A DNA stretch of 64,000 bases from Paenibacillus oralis (GCF_003863965.1 NZ_RRCN01000002.1:436569-500568); one strand, 5' to 3'; positions 23,906-32,355 are shown, numbered from the stretch's first letter. Notes: generated by a model from the sequence alone, not told the origin. Program-made: numbers and translations.

Positions 23906-25057
23906 TTAGATGTAATGTTTCCAGACGACCCTCACAGTTTCTGGATCATTCGACCAGAATGCAATGTCTACAATATCACCTCCCGTGAGTTTCAGCCGCG
24001 TAATATCATGCTCTTTAAGATAAAATTTCCTTTCGGCTCCATCGAAGACGACCTTGGTCTGACCACTATCTGCTCTCTGTACAAATAAGCCACCTGTGTC
24101 CTGCTCCACAATACACAAGTTGATTTGAATCCGATGGGAGGGATGTGAATTGGTCTTCTCAGCCAACTCAAAATCGTAGTGTATCTTATCCCCAACTGGC
24201 CTAACATTTACCACCCTGATCTTATCTCCGTGCTCAAAGTCCCTTTCACGTATGATCTTTTCGGGGACAAATGCCGGCTTATACTCTACAGTGTTGACGA
24301 AGCCGTTGACCAATGAACGTTCAAATATATGTACTGTTCCGATCTCGTTCTCGTTCATAGTTCCTTCGTTCCCGGTAGTAGTCTTGGTTGTCTTCTTTCT
24401 GCCGGTTGGCGTACTTTCGATTTGAGTTTCTGGAGTGGGGGATGTTGCAGATACTGAAGCAGTAACTGCGATTTCACTAATCTCAATAGGCTCGTTTGCT
24501 TGGGCTACCTTGATTTCAAGTTCTGATGGAAAAGTCAGAACCGGAATGGCCACGGGATCTATTTTCAGCTGCTGTGCAGTGAAAAATAATCGTGCCTTTT
24601 CGATTAGGGATGAGACACTTTGAAGAAAAAGCACCTTAGTTTGCAGGTTCATCAATTCACGAGTTGACCCTACATTTTCTTTTTGGCACAAGCTTACCGT
24701 AAGGTCTTTGACCTGTGTGAGCGTTTCAACATATTCAAGCTGCCAGGCGTGATATCCTTCTTTAAGTGCTTTTTTTATGATTTCAGGCAGCTTTAGGCAG
24801 AGCTCATGCATTAATCTGCCCATGATAAATTTAAGATCGTTCTCGGTAATACTTCCCCGATCCCAGTAGGGATTTCCGGTTCCAACGAGGGTTTCCCAAT
24901 TCTCGTCAAGTTCTTTACGAATGTTGCCTTCCTGTGATTCAACGAAATCATCGAGATTGAAGGTTCCATCCATGATATTATTCATAATGCTCTCGCGACC
25001 CATGTTAAAAATGGTTTCTGCAAGAGTTTGAATATGCTCTTGATTTTTACCTGTCAT
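23906..25057 (-). CDS. Hypothetical protein, 383 aa
   Basis: ATG 25057 with AAAAAAGGAG about 9 bases upstream. The N-terminal 180 residues are helical, followed by a Thr/Pro/Glu-rich linker (about 205-235) and a C-terminal beta-rich domain of about 140 residues (EHGDKIRVVNVRPVGDKIHY ... VWKHYI). The layout suggests a helical partner-binding domain tethered to an OB- or SH3-like domain. No family is recognised. Confidence 0.7.
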   Translation of the reverse strand: MTGKNQEHIQTLAETIFNMGRESIMNNIMDGTFNLDDFVESQEGNIRKELDENWETLVGTGNPYWDRGSITENDLKFIMGRLMHELCLKLPEIIKKALKEGYHAWQLEYVETLTQVKDLTVSLCQKENVGSTRELMNLQTKVLFLQSVSSLIEKARLFFTAQQLKIDPVAIPVLTFPSELEIKVAQANEPIEISEIAVTASVSATSPTPETQIESTPTGRKKTTKTTTGNEGTMNENEIGTVHIFERSLVNGFVNTVEYKPAFVPEKIIRERDFEHGDKIRVVNVRPVGDKIHYDFELAEKTNSHPSHRIQINLCIVEQDTGGLFVQRADSGQTKVVFDGAERKFYLKEHDITRLKLTGGDIVDIAFWSNDPETVRVVWKHYI

Positions 25058-25286
25058 AACAGAAAATCTCCTTTTTTAGGATAACAAACTAGTATTAATT
25101 GTAAATTATTGAAGGAATGTGCTCTCTAACTTATTGTATCGTAAGAACGGAAGATTTGTAGACTCAGTTAGCATACAATTTTAATCAGACACCACCAGAT
25201 GAAATCAACAAAATGAATGAGATTTAATGATGACCTGTCTATACTATAATCGGCACTTATGCCACGTACTAAAAGGGTGGTTTGTG

Positions 25287-25538
25287 ATGATATTTCGCGC
25301 TTTAACAATGAAATCTCTCCTTGAAGAGATAGCTGCTCGGCAAGACAACCGAGAGCTTGAGAACCCAATGGAAGGGTTTAGGTCTGGCTTTGAACCAGGG
25401 GAGTGAGGACAAGATGATTTTATCGGTCTTCTGCATGCTGCATCCCAACAAGGGCTCATCACGGTCTTTTGTTTGCTCCAAAGGGAAGATCCAAGCCTGA
25501 CGGATCTGTTGGGTGACCAGGTTAACATTTGCAGGTAA
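25287..25538 (+). pseudogene. Small hypothetical gene interrupted by an in-frame TGA
   Basis: ATG 25287 with AAAGGGTGG about 6 bases upstream and TATAAT at about 25243 opens MIFRALTMKSLLEEIAARQD. The frame stops at TGA 25404-25406 after 39 codons and continues in frame with GQDDFIGLLHAASQQGLITV up to TAA 25536-25538, giving 83 codons in all. Either a 39-aa product is made or the gene was cut by a point mutation. Confidence 0.5.
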
Positions 25539-25567
25539 GACGGCTCTCTTCCGTACGGGAACTTGAT

Positions 25568-25606
25568 GAAAAAACGAAGGAGTTTCGCGACGGAGCTCCC
25601 TCGTTC
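25568..25606 (-). terminator. Intrinsic terminator for the minus-strand gene
   Basis: On the minus strand AACGAGGGAGC and GCGAAACTCCTTCGTT pair imperfectly and are followed by TTTTTTC. It lies just after the stop at 25610. Confidence 0.55.
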
Positions 25607-25609
25607 TAG

Positions 25610-26005
25610 CTATTGTTTGCCTCGAGTGATTACCACGTATCCTGAATCAGGGAGTGTGTAGGAAAATTCCGTTGAATGAATAAACCCGAAAAACGGTCTT
25701 GCCTTGTACTTCTTATCGCAAGCCTCTACGAAGTAAATGTTGTCCTTGTTAGGTAAAACCGCGATCTTGGTATCCTTACAGCTGAAGTGATTGAAGATTG
25801 CATCAGGTGTGCTGATAAGGCTTCCGTTATGGCCATCCAGAAATAAAAATATTGCAAAGCCGGCCGTCATTATAGTAACTGTCAGAGTTCGTTTCTTTTG
25901 CTCGGGATCATGCGATAAGAAGTACTTGGACAGACAGAATAAACTTATCAGAGTGAATATGCTGAAGAAGGCAAAGATGATATGACGTTCAAAAAACAAG
26001 AACAT
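25610..26005 (-). CDS. Membrane protein with two transmembrane helices, 131 aa
   Basis: ATG 26005 with TAGGAGG about 7 bases upstream. Hydrophobic segments at about residues 8-30 and 42-57 are followed by an extracytoplasmic or cytoplasmic domain with two Cys (FSCKDTK and EACDKKY). No family is recognised. Confidence 0.65.
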   Translation of the reverse strand: MFLFFERHIIFAFFSIFTLISLFCLSKYFLSHDPEQKKRTLTVTIMTAGFAIFLFLDGHNGSLISTPDAIFNHFSCKDTKIAVLPNKDNIYFVEACDKKYKARPFFGFIHSTEFSYTLPDSGYVVITRGKQ

Positions 26006-26070
26006 ACGTCTTCCTCCTAAAATATCTTTTGTGTCACCCCACTAATGAATTTTAACCTCTCGCAGACGCC

Positions 26071-26301
26071 TCAGGGTACCTCCAGGTTGTTTTGCGCAAG
26101 AGGAGCTTCTTCACGCAGTTTGGTGATCTTTCTTTAAAGGTCTTGGACTATTCTTCCAAATAGCTCATAATCATTGATGATTTTATCCAAAAACTCATTT
26201 ACCTCATCTTAACTCTAGCCTCGAAACACAGTCGAAAAAATTCTGCCGTGAATTTCCTGGGACGTCTATGTCACCTCTAGTTCTTGTAGAGATTTTAACA
26301 T
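26071..26301 (-). pseudogene. GpsB/DivIVA-like gene with four in-frame stops
   Basis: ATG 26301 with GGAAGGTG upstream opens MLKSLQELEVT. Between four stops (TAG 26266-26268, TAG 26215-26217, TAA 26209-26211, TAA 26134-26136) the frame reads EIHGRIFSTVFRG, DEVNEFLDKIINDYELFGRI and RKITKLREEAPLAQNNLEVP. The block FxxVFRGY-x-E-DEVNEFLDxxIxDYE is the hallmark N-terminal lipid-binding coiled coil of DivIVA/GpsB cell-division proteins. Two stops fall where relatives have Tyr and Glu. No indel is present over 77 codons. Confidence 0.75.
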
Positions 26302-26424
26302 TGTTTTCACCTTCCTTGTTATTAATATACGGATTCCCCAACAATTTTTGCTATGTTTTGAATATATAACTGTTCAGTTTCATGAACTTTGATCTGAATA
26401 CTTATTATATGAAACGAGAATAAC

Positions 26425-26600
26425 TTATGGTAAAATAATCACATATCTTCTAACCTTTTTTCTTATCCCTAGCAGGCGCTTAAGGGAGATTCTAAGCAAA
26501 AACACCCTCTTTCGAGGGACTAATCTGCCTGAGGGATTCCATTTTGGATTAGTCGCTGGAAAGGGCGTGTTTTTTTCGTCCTGCAGCAAATATAACGAAA
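26425..26600 (+). promoter_or_regulatory. Family-1 leader RNA E6
   Basis: TATGGTAAAATAATCACATATC at 26426 is the promoter. The hairpin TCCCT/AGGGAG (26466-26488) has loop AGCAGGCGCTTA, followed by ATTCTAA. The terminator arms AACACCCTCTTTCGAGGGAC and GTCGCTGGAAAGGGCGTGTT enclose an inner ACTAATC/GATTAGT and end in T7 (to 26577). CGTCCTGCAGCAAATATAAC and GAAAGGTGG follow, before the TTG at 26613. Confidence 0.8.
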
Positions 26601-26612
26601 GGTGGATTGTCG

Positions 26613-27077
26613 TTGTTAATCGAAACTAGCTTAGAGAGCGTAGGGGACCGTAGTCTTCACTTTGGGGCATTGTCTTCAAAAGAGGCTAAACAATTAACGG
26701 AAAAGATGCCTCTTTGGAAAAACCTTCTCGGCCGGGATGTCTACGAACGGTTTCATTTTTTTGCTCCACTGGATTTCCAGTGGTCGGAGGTTACCTTGGC
26801 ACAACAAACATTTTTAATGGCCTTTGACGAGGGAAATCTTGTAGGGGTTATGCTATTGGTTCAGGACGATCGCAATCCCTATCACTATGGGATCAGCTAC
26901 GTCGATGTACACGCCCAGCACAGAAGGAAAGGAATTGCTACTTATTTGTATAGGCAGCTGAACCAATGGGTTCAACCTAATTTCCTGATGTCTACGAGCG
27001 ATCTCACTCAGGAAGGAAAAAAAGCAAAGTTAGACCAGATCTTTAAGCGAGAAATCCAAAGGTGCTCGGTCATTTAA
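26613..27077 (+). CDS. GNAT-family N-acetyltransferase, 154 aa
   Basis: The segment ISYVDVHAQHRRKGIATYLY contains the GNAT motif A (V-D-V-H...Q/H-R-R-K-G-I-A) that binds the pyrophosphate of acetyl-CoA, preceded by the motif D-like strand GNLVGVMLLVQDD. Length is normal for a single GNAT domain. TTG 26613 is preferred to 26607 because AAAGGTGG lies 7 bases upstream. The acceptor substrate is unknown. The gene heads the E6 unit. Confidence 0.75.
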   Translation: MLIETSLESVGDRSLHFGALSSKEAKQLTEKMPLWKNLLGRDVYERFHFFAPLDFQWSEVTLAQQTFLMAFDEGNLVGVMLLVQDDRNPYHYGISYVDVHAQHRRKGIATYLYRQLNQWVQPNFLMSTSDLTQEGKKAKLDQIFKREIQRCSVI

Positions 27078-27137
27078 GAACTCAGTTGCAGCAAAGGAAA
27101 TCTGAAATTAATCTTGAACATCGGAGGGGTAAGTCTA

Positions 27138-27470
27138 ATGATGAATAAAGTTGAATTCAAACTGGATAATGGGGATAAATGCTTCGTCTATATTCGTTTT
27201 AATGATCTCTATAAGCAGCTGGTAATCGACGGTATCGATTTCATTCCAAAAGGGAAGAGAAACAAGGAGTCGTATAATTTTAATGATGACTATGCTTTTA
27301 GGAAACTTGATACCTTCGAGGATCGTTATCGGTTCAAGCTGCAAAAGTATCTGCAACATCCCCACCTCACGGTCGATCACCTTCAGGATGCCCTCGACCA
27401 GACGTGGAATTCGCTTCGGCCTAAGATTGATGTGGTTCTAAATCCCCCGGCCGCAATCGTGGAGGAATGA
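27138..27470 (+). CDS. Hypothetical protein, 110 aa
   Basis: ATG 27138 with CGGAGGGG about 8 bases upstream, preferred to 27114. The N-terminal half is strands, the C-terminal half helices (DAFRK... LQKYLQHPHLTVDHLQDALD region). It is co-transcribed with the GNAT gene. No family is recognised. Confidence 0.6.
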   Translation: MMNKVEFKLDNGDKCFVYIRFNDLYKQLVIDGIDFIPKGKRNKESYNFNDDYAFRKLDTFEDRYRFKLQKYLQHPHLTVDHLQDALDQTWNSLRPKIDVVLNPPAAIVEE

Positions 27471-27507
27471 CCCGCTTGTTGGGGAGGACCTCGGTACGCA
27501 GATCATA

Positions 27508-27536
27508 AGGGGCTCTCCATGGGCCCCTTTCTATTG
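27508..27536 (+). terminator. Intrinsic terminator
   Basis: AAGGGGC and GCCCCTTT pair around TCTCCATGG; ends the E6 unit. Confidence 0.7.
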
Positions 27537-27554
27537 CTTCTCAAGGGGGCATTA

Positions 27555-27758
27555 AGGTGGTAATATATAGACATACCTTTTCTTTAAACATATTACCTCA
27601 GTCCAAGCTCGGGCAGATGGACTCATTCTAACCCCCTAAGTACACTTCAACAAGTGATCAAACATGCTTTTATTTGGCATGCATCCCTTTTACGGGTTTT
27701 GATCATTCGTTGAAGTGTATTTTTTTTCACTTCTACAACAAATCCAAAAGGAGGAATG
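27555..27758 (+). promoter_or_regulatory. Family-1 leader RNA E7
   Basis: GGTGGTAATATATAGACATACC at 27556 is the promoter. The hairpin AGTCCA/TGGACT (27600-27624) has loop AGCTCGGGCAGA, followed by CATTCTAA. The terminator arms TACACTTCAACAAGTGATCA and TGATCATTCGTTGAAGTGTA enclose an apical ATGC/GCAT and end in T8 (to 27728). TTCTACAACAAATCC and AAAAGGAGG follow. Confidence 0.8.
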
Positions 27759-27762
27759 AAAT

Positions 27763-27987
27763 GTGGACATTAACGCTGATTATCGGGACCACGGAACCAA
27801 GCACAGGCTTGTGGTGCGGGGAGAGCGGCACAATTGAAAAGCCAAATCGTCCATCGTCCGTAACACTACTTTCATGCGTAAGGACAACGAGAACGAGGCG
27901 CTCCAATGCAACTATTCGGCCGGTTACTCCGCTAATAGTCTGCAAGCGACTCTGTTTAAACGTTTGACGATTTCAATGTCGCCTTAA
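27763..27987 (+). pseudogene. Small basic protein gene interrupted by an in-frame TGA
   Basis: GTG 27763 lies 8 bases after AAAAGGAGG and opens MDINADYRDHGTKHRLVVRG; TGA 27835-27837 interrupts it, and the same frame continues KAKSSIVRNTTFMRKDNENE to TAA 27985-27987. The neighbouring frame from ATG 27761 is open but reads like low-complexity noise. A 74-aa basic, beta-rich protein is the likely original. Confidence 0.5.
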
Positions 27988-28054
27988 GGCGGCCAATAGA
28001 AAAATGACTGCATAAGACCTCACCGAATAGGGAGGCAGCAGACAGGAGGAAAAA

Positions 28055-28921
28055 ATGAAGACATTGTCATCTTTGAAGGCAGAAATCGAACGGAGATTAG
28101 AAGAAATCAAGCCGGCACTACGTCCTTTGGTGGCTGAATCACTGGAGAGTGTAAACGCAGCAATAGGAAGTTCCTGGCGGTTGAAGGAGTCTAACAATGT
28201 AAGATTTGTTTTCTCAGAGGGATGTCCCTATGAACTTACAGCGTGGGAAGCTGAAGATGAACACGGAAATGATGAAAAGATTGTGTACCAGGTTGAAGAA
28301 CGGCACAATAGTTTCGGGGAACGTGTACTGGAAGTCTTCTTCTGGATTTCAAATGACATGTTATCCCTTGGATTCCCTAACGGTAAATTAACTACAATAG
28401 ATAAGGCTACCGTCCGATTATTTGAGCGAGATGGGCGGAGTTATACGCACACACAGTCATGCGACAATTATCTCTTTGTAGACGAGGAGGGGGCTTCTGA
28501 GAGGGATCGTAAAATAAGACAAATTTTCACCTGCTTGACTCCCCATACATGGGGAGCTGTGGAGAACGTTTTTGAAAGCTTACCCGAGTACTCGCTATTG
28601 TTCAATGTTTCGGCACTTGAAGCTTGGAACAAGAAACAAGCAGAGTGGTATGAAGAGAACGATCAACATGAATGGTACGATTACGCCAAAATGTCCGTAG
28701 AGGGGAGAACCATAACATTTGTCACGCCTACCTCAGACAGGGTCATTAAAGTAGATACTGCGGAAAAGAAACTATCAGTATATTTCCCACGTCGCGGGAG
28801 TGTCACTGCTGCAGGGCTGATTGCGAATAATTTAGATAACCAAGAGGCGGTATTTACGACCGTCACCGGAGAGGAAATTACCTCCGAGATGGTCTCGACA
28901 TATATTGACCAAGAAGATTAA
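28055..28921 (+). CDS. Hypothetical protein, 288 aa
   Basis: ATG 28055 with ACAGGAGG about 6 bases upstream. The N-terminal 40 residues form a helix, followed by strand-rich segments with many aromatic residues (SFGERVLEVFFWISNDMLSL) and an acidic C-terminus. No family is recognised. It is in the E7 unit. Confidence 0.65.
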   Translation: MKTLSSLKAEIERRLEEIKPALRPLVAESLESVNAAIGSSWRLKESNNVRFVFSEGCPYELTAWEAEDEHGNDEKIVYQVEERHNSFGERVLEVFFWISNDMLSLGFPNGKLTTIDKATVRLFERDGRSYTHTQSCDNYLFVDEEGASERDRKIRQIFTCLTPHTWGAVENVFESLPEYSLLFNVSALEAWNKKQAEWYEENDQHEWYDYAKMSVEGRTITFVTPTSDRVIKVDTAEKKLSVYFPRRGSVTAAGLIANNLDNQEAVFTTVTGEEITSEMVSTYIDQED

Positions 28922-29069
28922 AAGGGAAGTCGAACCAGATTTGTAATCGAGAAAATGATCGAGAAGAGTAGCAACAATGGTAACTCAGAAGGTTCATGAA
29001 ATTCGGGCTTTTGATCATTTTTCCGGGAACATACGGAGCTGGATAAGAAATAGTTGTCATATAGACAGA

Positions 29070-29104
29070 GGGAGAGGAGCGAATTTCTTTGCTCCTCTTT
29101 CGTT
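29070..29104 (+). terminator. Intrinsic terminator
   Basis: GAGAGGAGC and GCTCCTCTTTC pair around GAATTTCTTT and are followed by GTTTTC; 28922-29069 shows no supportable gene. Confidence 0.6.
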
Positions 29105-29135
29105 TTCAATCTAATTAGAATCCTGGAGGAAAAAC

Positions 29136-29678
29136 ATGGAACTTATTATAGACGGAGTGAAAATTAAGTCACTGAAAGATGTGGATGACTATATCGCACG
29201 TTTCCTGCACGGTCATAACATTTCCGCTTTTGAAAACCCATATAAAGACGAGCCGCGTGCCTCTGAAACGGGAGTGTATTCGATACATCAATGTAGCCGT
29301 TGCCGGAGCACTCACCGAATAGAGGAAGATCTCGCGGCAGCTGGTTATCAGAAAAACCAGAATGGTTTTTTCGATATGTGGTGTTTCGATTGCAGTATGG
29401 CCGCTAAAGAGCAATGGGCTTGTCCTAATGGATGTGAAATCGATTATGTCCTGGTTTGCGGCGGTGATCTGGGAAATGCAGACAGGTCGAATGTTTATTT
29501 CCAAATGAAACTAGACGGTACCTACACCGATCTGTTTCAGGATGGCGCTTTGGGAGTGCCGGCTGAATGTCACGAGCATGCAAATGGTGGTTGCTGCAAG
29601 GAACCTTATTGCCCCGAATGTCGAGTTGAGTGTATAAATATCGCAGAATCGGATGATAGCGGATGCAAGGACAATTAA
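29136..29678 (+). CDS. Cysteine-rich zinc-binding protein, 180 aa
   Basis: ATG 29136 with TGGAGG about 7 bases upstream. Several Cys clusters are seen in order: CSRC (about 53-56), CFDC (83-86), CPNGC (96-100), then CCKEPYCPEC (about 153-162). At least two zinc sites are likely. The N-terminal 45 residues are a short alpha/beta unit. No family is recognised. Its stop overlaps the start of the next gene. Confidence 0.65.
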   Translation: MELIIDGVKIKSLKDVDDYIARFLHGHNISAFENPYKDEPRASETGVYSIHQCSRCRSTHRIEEDLAAAGYQKNQNGFFDMWCFDCSMAAKEQWACPNGCEIDYVLVCGGDLGNADRSNVYFQMKLDGTYTDLFQDGALGVPAECHEHANGGCCKEPYCPECRVECINIAESDDSGCKDN

Positions 29679-30421
29679 TACTTGACCTCACAGGTGGAAA
29701 GTACGGTCCATGGATTGTAACGGATAAAGGGGATCAAACGGTTCGCTCGTTGATGGATGAACACTACTCCCGACAGAAGGTGGGAGCTCGTCAATTTTGC
29801 CGGCCGGGGCACAACCTGGTCTTGCGAACTGCTGATGGTTCAGCAGCTTGGATTAGTTGGAGAGGTATACGCGATGATGGCATTGAGGATGCATGGGAAT
29901 GTACGGCGTTCCGCAATACAAGTGGAGAAGTCAGTTCTGACTTGATTCATTGGGCTGTTTACGCAACCATTTGCGAATGGGGTAATGTATTTCCGGTAGC
30001 TGGGATGATCACTTATGTTGACGCAAAAAAAGTTGCAAGTGAAGTTCCAGGCTATTGTTTTATCCGAGCCGGCTTTAAGAAGAAGGGCGTTAGTAAGCAC
30101 CGCAAATTGCTTCTCTTCCATCTTCCGATTACAAAAAATTATCTAGCCAAGCGAGCAGTTGAAACCATTAATTACTGTCAGCAGCAGATTTGTCTTGCAC
30201 TCGACTCTGGCGAATTCTATGAAGCTATTTGGTTTCAGCAGTATGCACAGAAGCAGTACGAATGGATTTCACATCTCCAATCGATGATTCTGGCCGGACA
30301 AATGTCAGCTTGGAAAAACTATGTTCCCCACATGGATCTCGGGGAACTAGAGGAACTGATAAGTCCTTACGAAGGGCTAGGGGAAGTAATCGAAGAAATA
30401 GACCCCGTTTGGGGCTATTAA
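29663..30421 (+). CDS. GNAT-like protein of phage/plasmid type, 252 aa
   Basis: Residues about 45-150 contain AWISWRGIRDDGIEDAWECT, a strand-helix region, then TYVDAKKV and GYCFIRAGFKKKGVSK. The last elements are the typical end of a GNAT-like domain found repeatedly on Gram-positive phages and plasmids, where 'G-Y-C-F-x-x-A-G' closes the fold. The C-terminal 100 residues are helical. Activity is not proven. ATG 29663 overlaps the preceding gene by 16 bases. Confidence 0.6.
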   Translation: MQGQLILDLTGGKYGPWIVTDKGDQTVRSLMDEHYSRQKVGARQFCRPGHNLVLRTADGSAAWISWRGIRDDGIEDAWECTAFRNTSGEVSSDLIHWAVYATICEWGNVFPVAGMITYVDAKKVASEVPGYCFIRAGFKKKGVSKHRKLLLFHLPITKNYLAKRAVETINYCQQQICLALDSGEFYEAIWFQQYAQKQYEWISHLQSMILAGQMSAWKNYVPHMDLGELEELISPYEGLGEVIEEIDPVWGY

Positions 30422-30442
30422 GATTTCAGGAGGGTACCGATA

Positions 30443-30559
30443 ATGAGGAAAATACTATTTTTCGTAAAAGATTGGTTTGAATTCGGAAAAGACATGGGAT
30501 ATATATTTGCACTAAAATATAAATTGGGAATTGCGGAAGAAGGCAAAGACTTTTTTTGA
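30443..30559 (+). CDS. Hypothetical small protein, 38 aa
   Basis: ATG 30443 with CAGGAGGG about 9 bases upstream. The product MRKILFFVKDWFEFGKDMGY continues as a basic amphipathic helix and could be membrane-associated. It ends the plus-strand cluster. Confidence 0.5.
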   Translation: MRKILFFVKDWFEFGKDMGYIFALKYKLGIAEEGKDFF

Positions 30560-30588
30560 TGCATAGTGAGCTGAGTAAATTTCAATAA

Positions 30589-30634
30589 AAAAAGAGGATG
30601 CACCTAATTGATAGGTTGCATCCTCTTTTTCTTG
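30589..30634. terminator. Bidirectional terminator
   Basis: AAGAGGATGCA and TGCATCCTCTT with a loop containing CCTA/TAGG, flanked by A- and T-runs, lie between convergent genes. Confidence 0.8.
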
Positions 30635-30636
30635 CA

Positions 30637-31752
30637 TCAGGCCTCAGTCTGAAGCAAAATATATTCCTTAAAGTGATTCAAGGCAATTTCGTTTCGCTTT
30701 TGGACGTTTGACTCACGAGTGTCTCCCCCGAAGTTATTGTAACCACTCTCAGCGATATCCTCGATGAAGAATTTGTTTGCCCAGGCAGCAAAGACTTCGA
30801 CCGGAAGATCTTTCGGAGCTTGGGAAGCCACATAGAGCAGGGTGGGCTTGTGCTTTTTATGGAAGATTTTCTTAGCAAGTTTGGTCTCTTCGAATGTTAA
30901 ACAGACCTCCTCTAAGAAGGGAGTAATCTTACTAACCAACAACAACGTCTTGGGAGAGAACTTGTTCTTGATCAGCATGTCATTAATAACATCCTCTTTC
31001 AGACTCGTCTGGTTATTGGTTTCAATCAGTGCGAACCCTTGGAGAAGCGGCTCCATGTGCTGAGACCGGTTGACTCGCCAATCTTTGAAGCCAATTTTAG
31101 TGAAGTTCATCTTCAATGCGTTATTCACGGTTTCCTGCATAATAGCAGACATGTGAGCCCGCTTTAGCTCGGAGGAAGTATGAGGTTCATAATTGTTCCA
31201 ACGATAGAACATTTCGTTTTTCATTTCATCATCCATACTATACAGGTGTACTTGGAATGAGTATCCTGTGATACGGCGTTGGAACATTTTTGGCAGGTCG
31301 TTGAAATATGCACCTGATACATCGATAAGGATCTTTTCGCCATTAAGTTCTCCAAAGATATAGGTTTCCGGATCAAGCGCCCACTCATTCTTAATATAAG
31401 CTCGCTGCGATGCCAACCGGTTTCCTCCATCGATAACGTTGCGGTACAACTTTTTGTTATGAGATATCTTTTGAACTTTAATCGGGCCAAGTTCGATTCT
31501 CATGAGAATGGAAGCAATCCCCTCCGACCGCTTCCTTGAAGACCAAGCATCCGTTCCGCGTTGAACCGGGTCATCGAATTTGAAAAGATTTTGGCGTTCC
31601 AAGAACTCGTCCAAAGTCCAATCTTCACTTTGGAATTTAATGCCGAACATGAATCCTTGTTCATCTGGATCAAAATCTTCCGATTGAGTCATTTCTACAA
31701 CTTCCTGAAGGCTTAACACAGTAAGCTCCGGGTACTTTTCAAGATTGATCAT
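30637..31752 (-). CDS. DUF262-family (ParB/GmrS-like N-terminal) protein, 371 aa
   Basis: Residues about 45-125 carry the DUF262 pattern: PVQRGTDAW, a helix with ILMRIELGPIKVQKI, and VIDGGNRLASQRAY, equivalent to the DGQQR-T motif of this family (here DGGNR). GmrSD-type restriction enzymes and many phage proteins use this domain as an NTP-dependent nuclease half, but there is no HNH (DUF1524) domain here, so nuclease activity cannot be claimed. ATG 31752 is chosen since AAGGAG lies 9 bases upstream. Expression is preceded by the minus-strand leader E8. Confidence 0.7.
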   Translation of the reverse strand: MINLEKYPELTVLSLQEVVEMTQSEDFDPDEQGFMFGIKFQSEDWTLDEFLERQNLFKFDDPVQRGTDAWSSRKRSEGIASILMRIELGPIKVQKISHNKKLYRNVIDGGNRLASQRAYIKNEWALDPETYIFGELNGEKILIDVSGAYFNDLPKMFQRRITGYSFQVHLYSMDDEMKNEMFYRWNNYEPHTSSELKRAHMSAIMQETVNNALKMNFTKIGFKDWRVNRSQHMEPLLQGFALIETNNQTSLKEDVINDMLIKNKFSPKTLLLVSKITPFLEEVCLTFEETKLAKKIFHKKHKPTLLYVASQAPKDLPVEVFAAWANKFFIEDIAESGYNNFGGDTRESNVQKRNEIALNHFKEYILLQTEA

Positions 31753-31867
31753 TTGACTAATCTCCTTTGTCACAGCCGATTAATTTAAACACATCTTATC
31801 ACAGAATGGCAATTTGTTCCTTCTTGCGACGGTTCTTTTTTCTACGTATTCGATATTTTCATAGTTC

Positions 31868-32064
31868 TCTCTCCTTAGTAGGGATTGGGTTGCAGGCGCA
31901 AAATGCAAAAATGCACCTAACAAATGATCAAATAGGCGCACCAATGGTGAGCGAATTTTACTTGATCACTTGTTACGCGCATTTAACATTAGAATTCATC
32001 CACTGCGTCTGCTGGGACGTAAGTATTAATGTATTTGTAAGGTATGTGCTTATTTTATCAAATT
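31868..32064 (-). promoter_or_regulatory. Family-1 leader RNA E8 (minus strand)
   Basis: Read on the minus strand: TTTGATAAAATAAGCACATACC (promoter, near 32038-32060), hairpin CCA/TGG with loop GCAGACGCAG, then GAATTCTAA (31988-31996). Terminator arms AATGCGCGTAACAAGTGATC and TTTGATCATTTGTTAGGTGC end in ATTTTTGC. Then TTGCGCCTGCAACCCAATC and AAGGAG (31872-31877) before ATG 31862, a 6-codon ORF (stop TAG 31842-31844). This shows that family 1 is not limited to one strand. Confidence 0.75.
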
Positions 32065-32100
32065 TTCTGACGATGTCCAACACGTTTTTCTCGCGTCTTG

Positions 32101-32200
32101 TTGTCAGTTTGTTCAATTTTGTGTTACAGTAAATGTAATCAAATACCTTATATGCGAAGAACGCATCTATCTGAAAAAAGATAGGTGCGTTTTGTTTTGA
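32101..32200 (+). promoter_or_regulatory. Family-2 leader F9
   Basis: TTGTCA (32101) and TACAGT (32125) are followed by GTAATCAAATACC, TGCGAAGAACGCATCTATC and the stem ACGCATCTATC/GATAGGTGCGT with TTTTGTTTTG. GTAATCAAATA and TGCGAA match leader F2 upstream of the second SLH gene. It diverges from E8, with about 45 bp between the two promoters. Confidence 0.65.
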
Positions 32201-32226
32201 AAAAAAACAAGGCTGGGTTTGGAATT

Positions 32227-32355
32227 ATGTACTATCTTCATTATTTATTATTCATTTTTTTTCGCCTGATTAAGACTCTACTTTACATTTTATTGGCAAG
32301 TATTCTCTTTATGGTCGCCCTTGTATTAACTTTTGGTTTACTAAATGCACTATAA
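32227..32355 (+). CDS. Small membrane protein, 42 aa
   Basis: ATG 32227 with AAGGCTGGG about 9 bases upstream. Almost entirely hydrophobic, probably two short or one long membrane helix (FFRLIKTLLYILLASILFMV). Toxin- or peptide-like size, but no family is recognised. It is the only gene behind leader F9. 32356-32497 has nothing I can support. Confidence 0.55.
   Translation: MYYLHYLLFIFFRLIKTLLYILLASILFMVALVLTFGLLNAL

Noticed and set aside
167..27987. Stop-codon reassignment as the reason for in-frame stops
   Set aside because: TAA, TAG and TGA all occur as internal stops, while the long intact genes end normally; a single recoded codon cannot explain this.
31880..31990. Family-1 leader E8 as a plus-strand element
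   Set aside because: On the plus strand the order is scrambled and the U-run is missing; on the minus strand promoter, hairpin, terminator, tract and ribosome site all fall in the usual order before the DUF262 gene.
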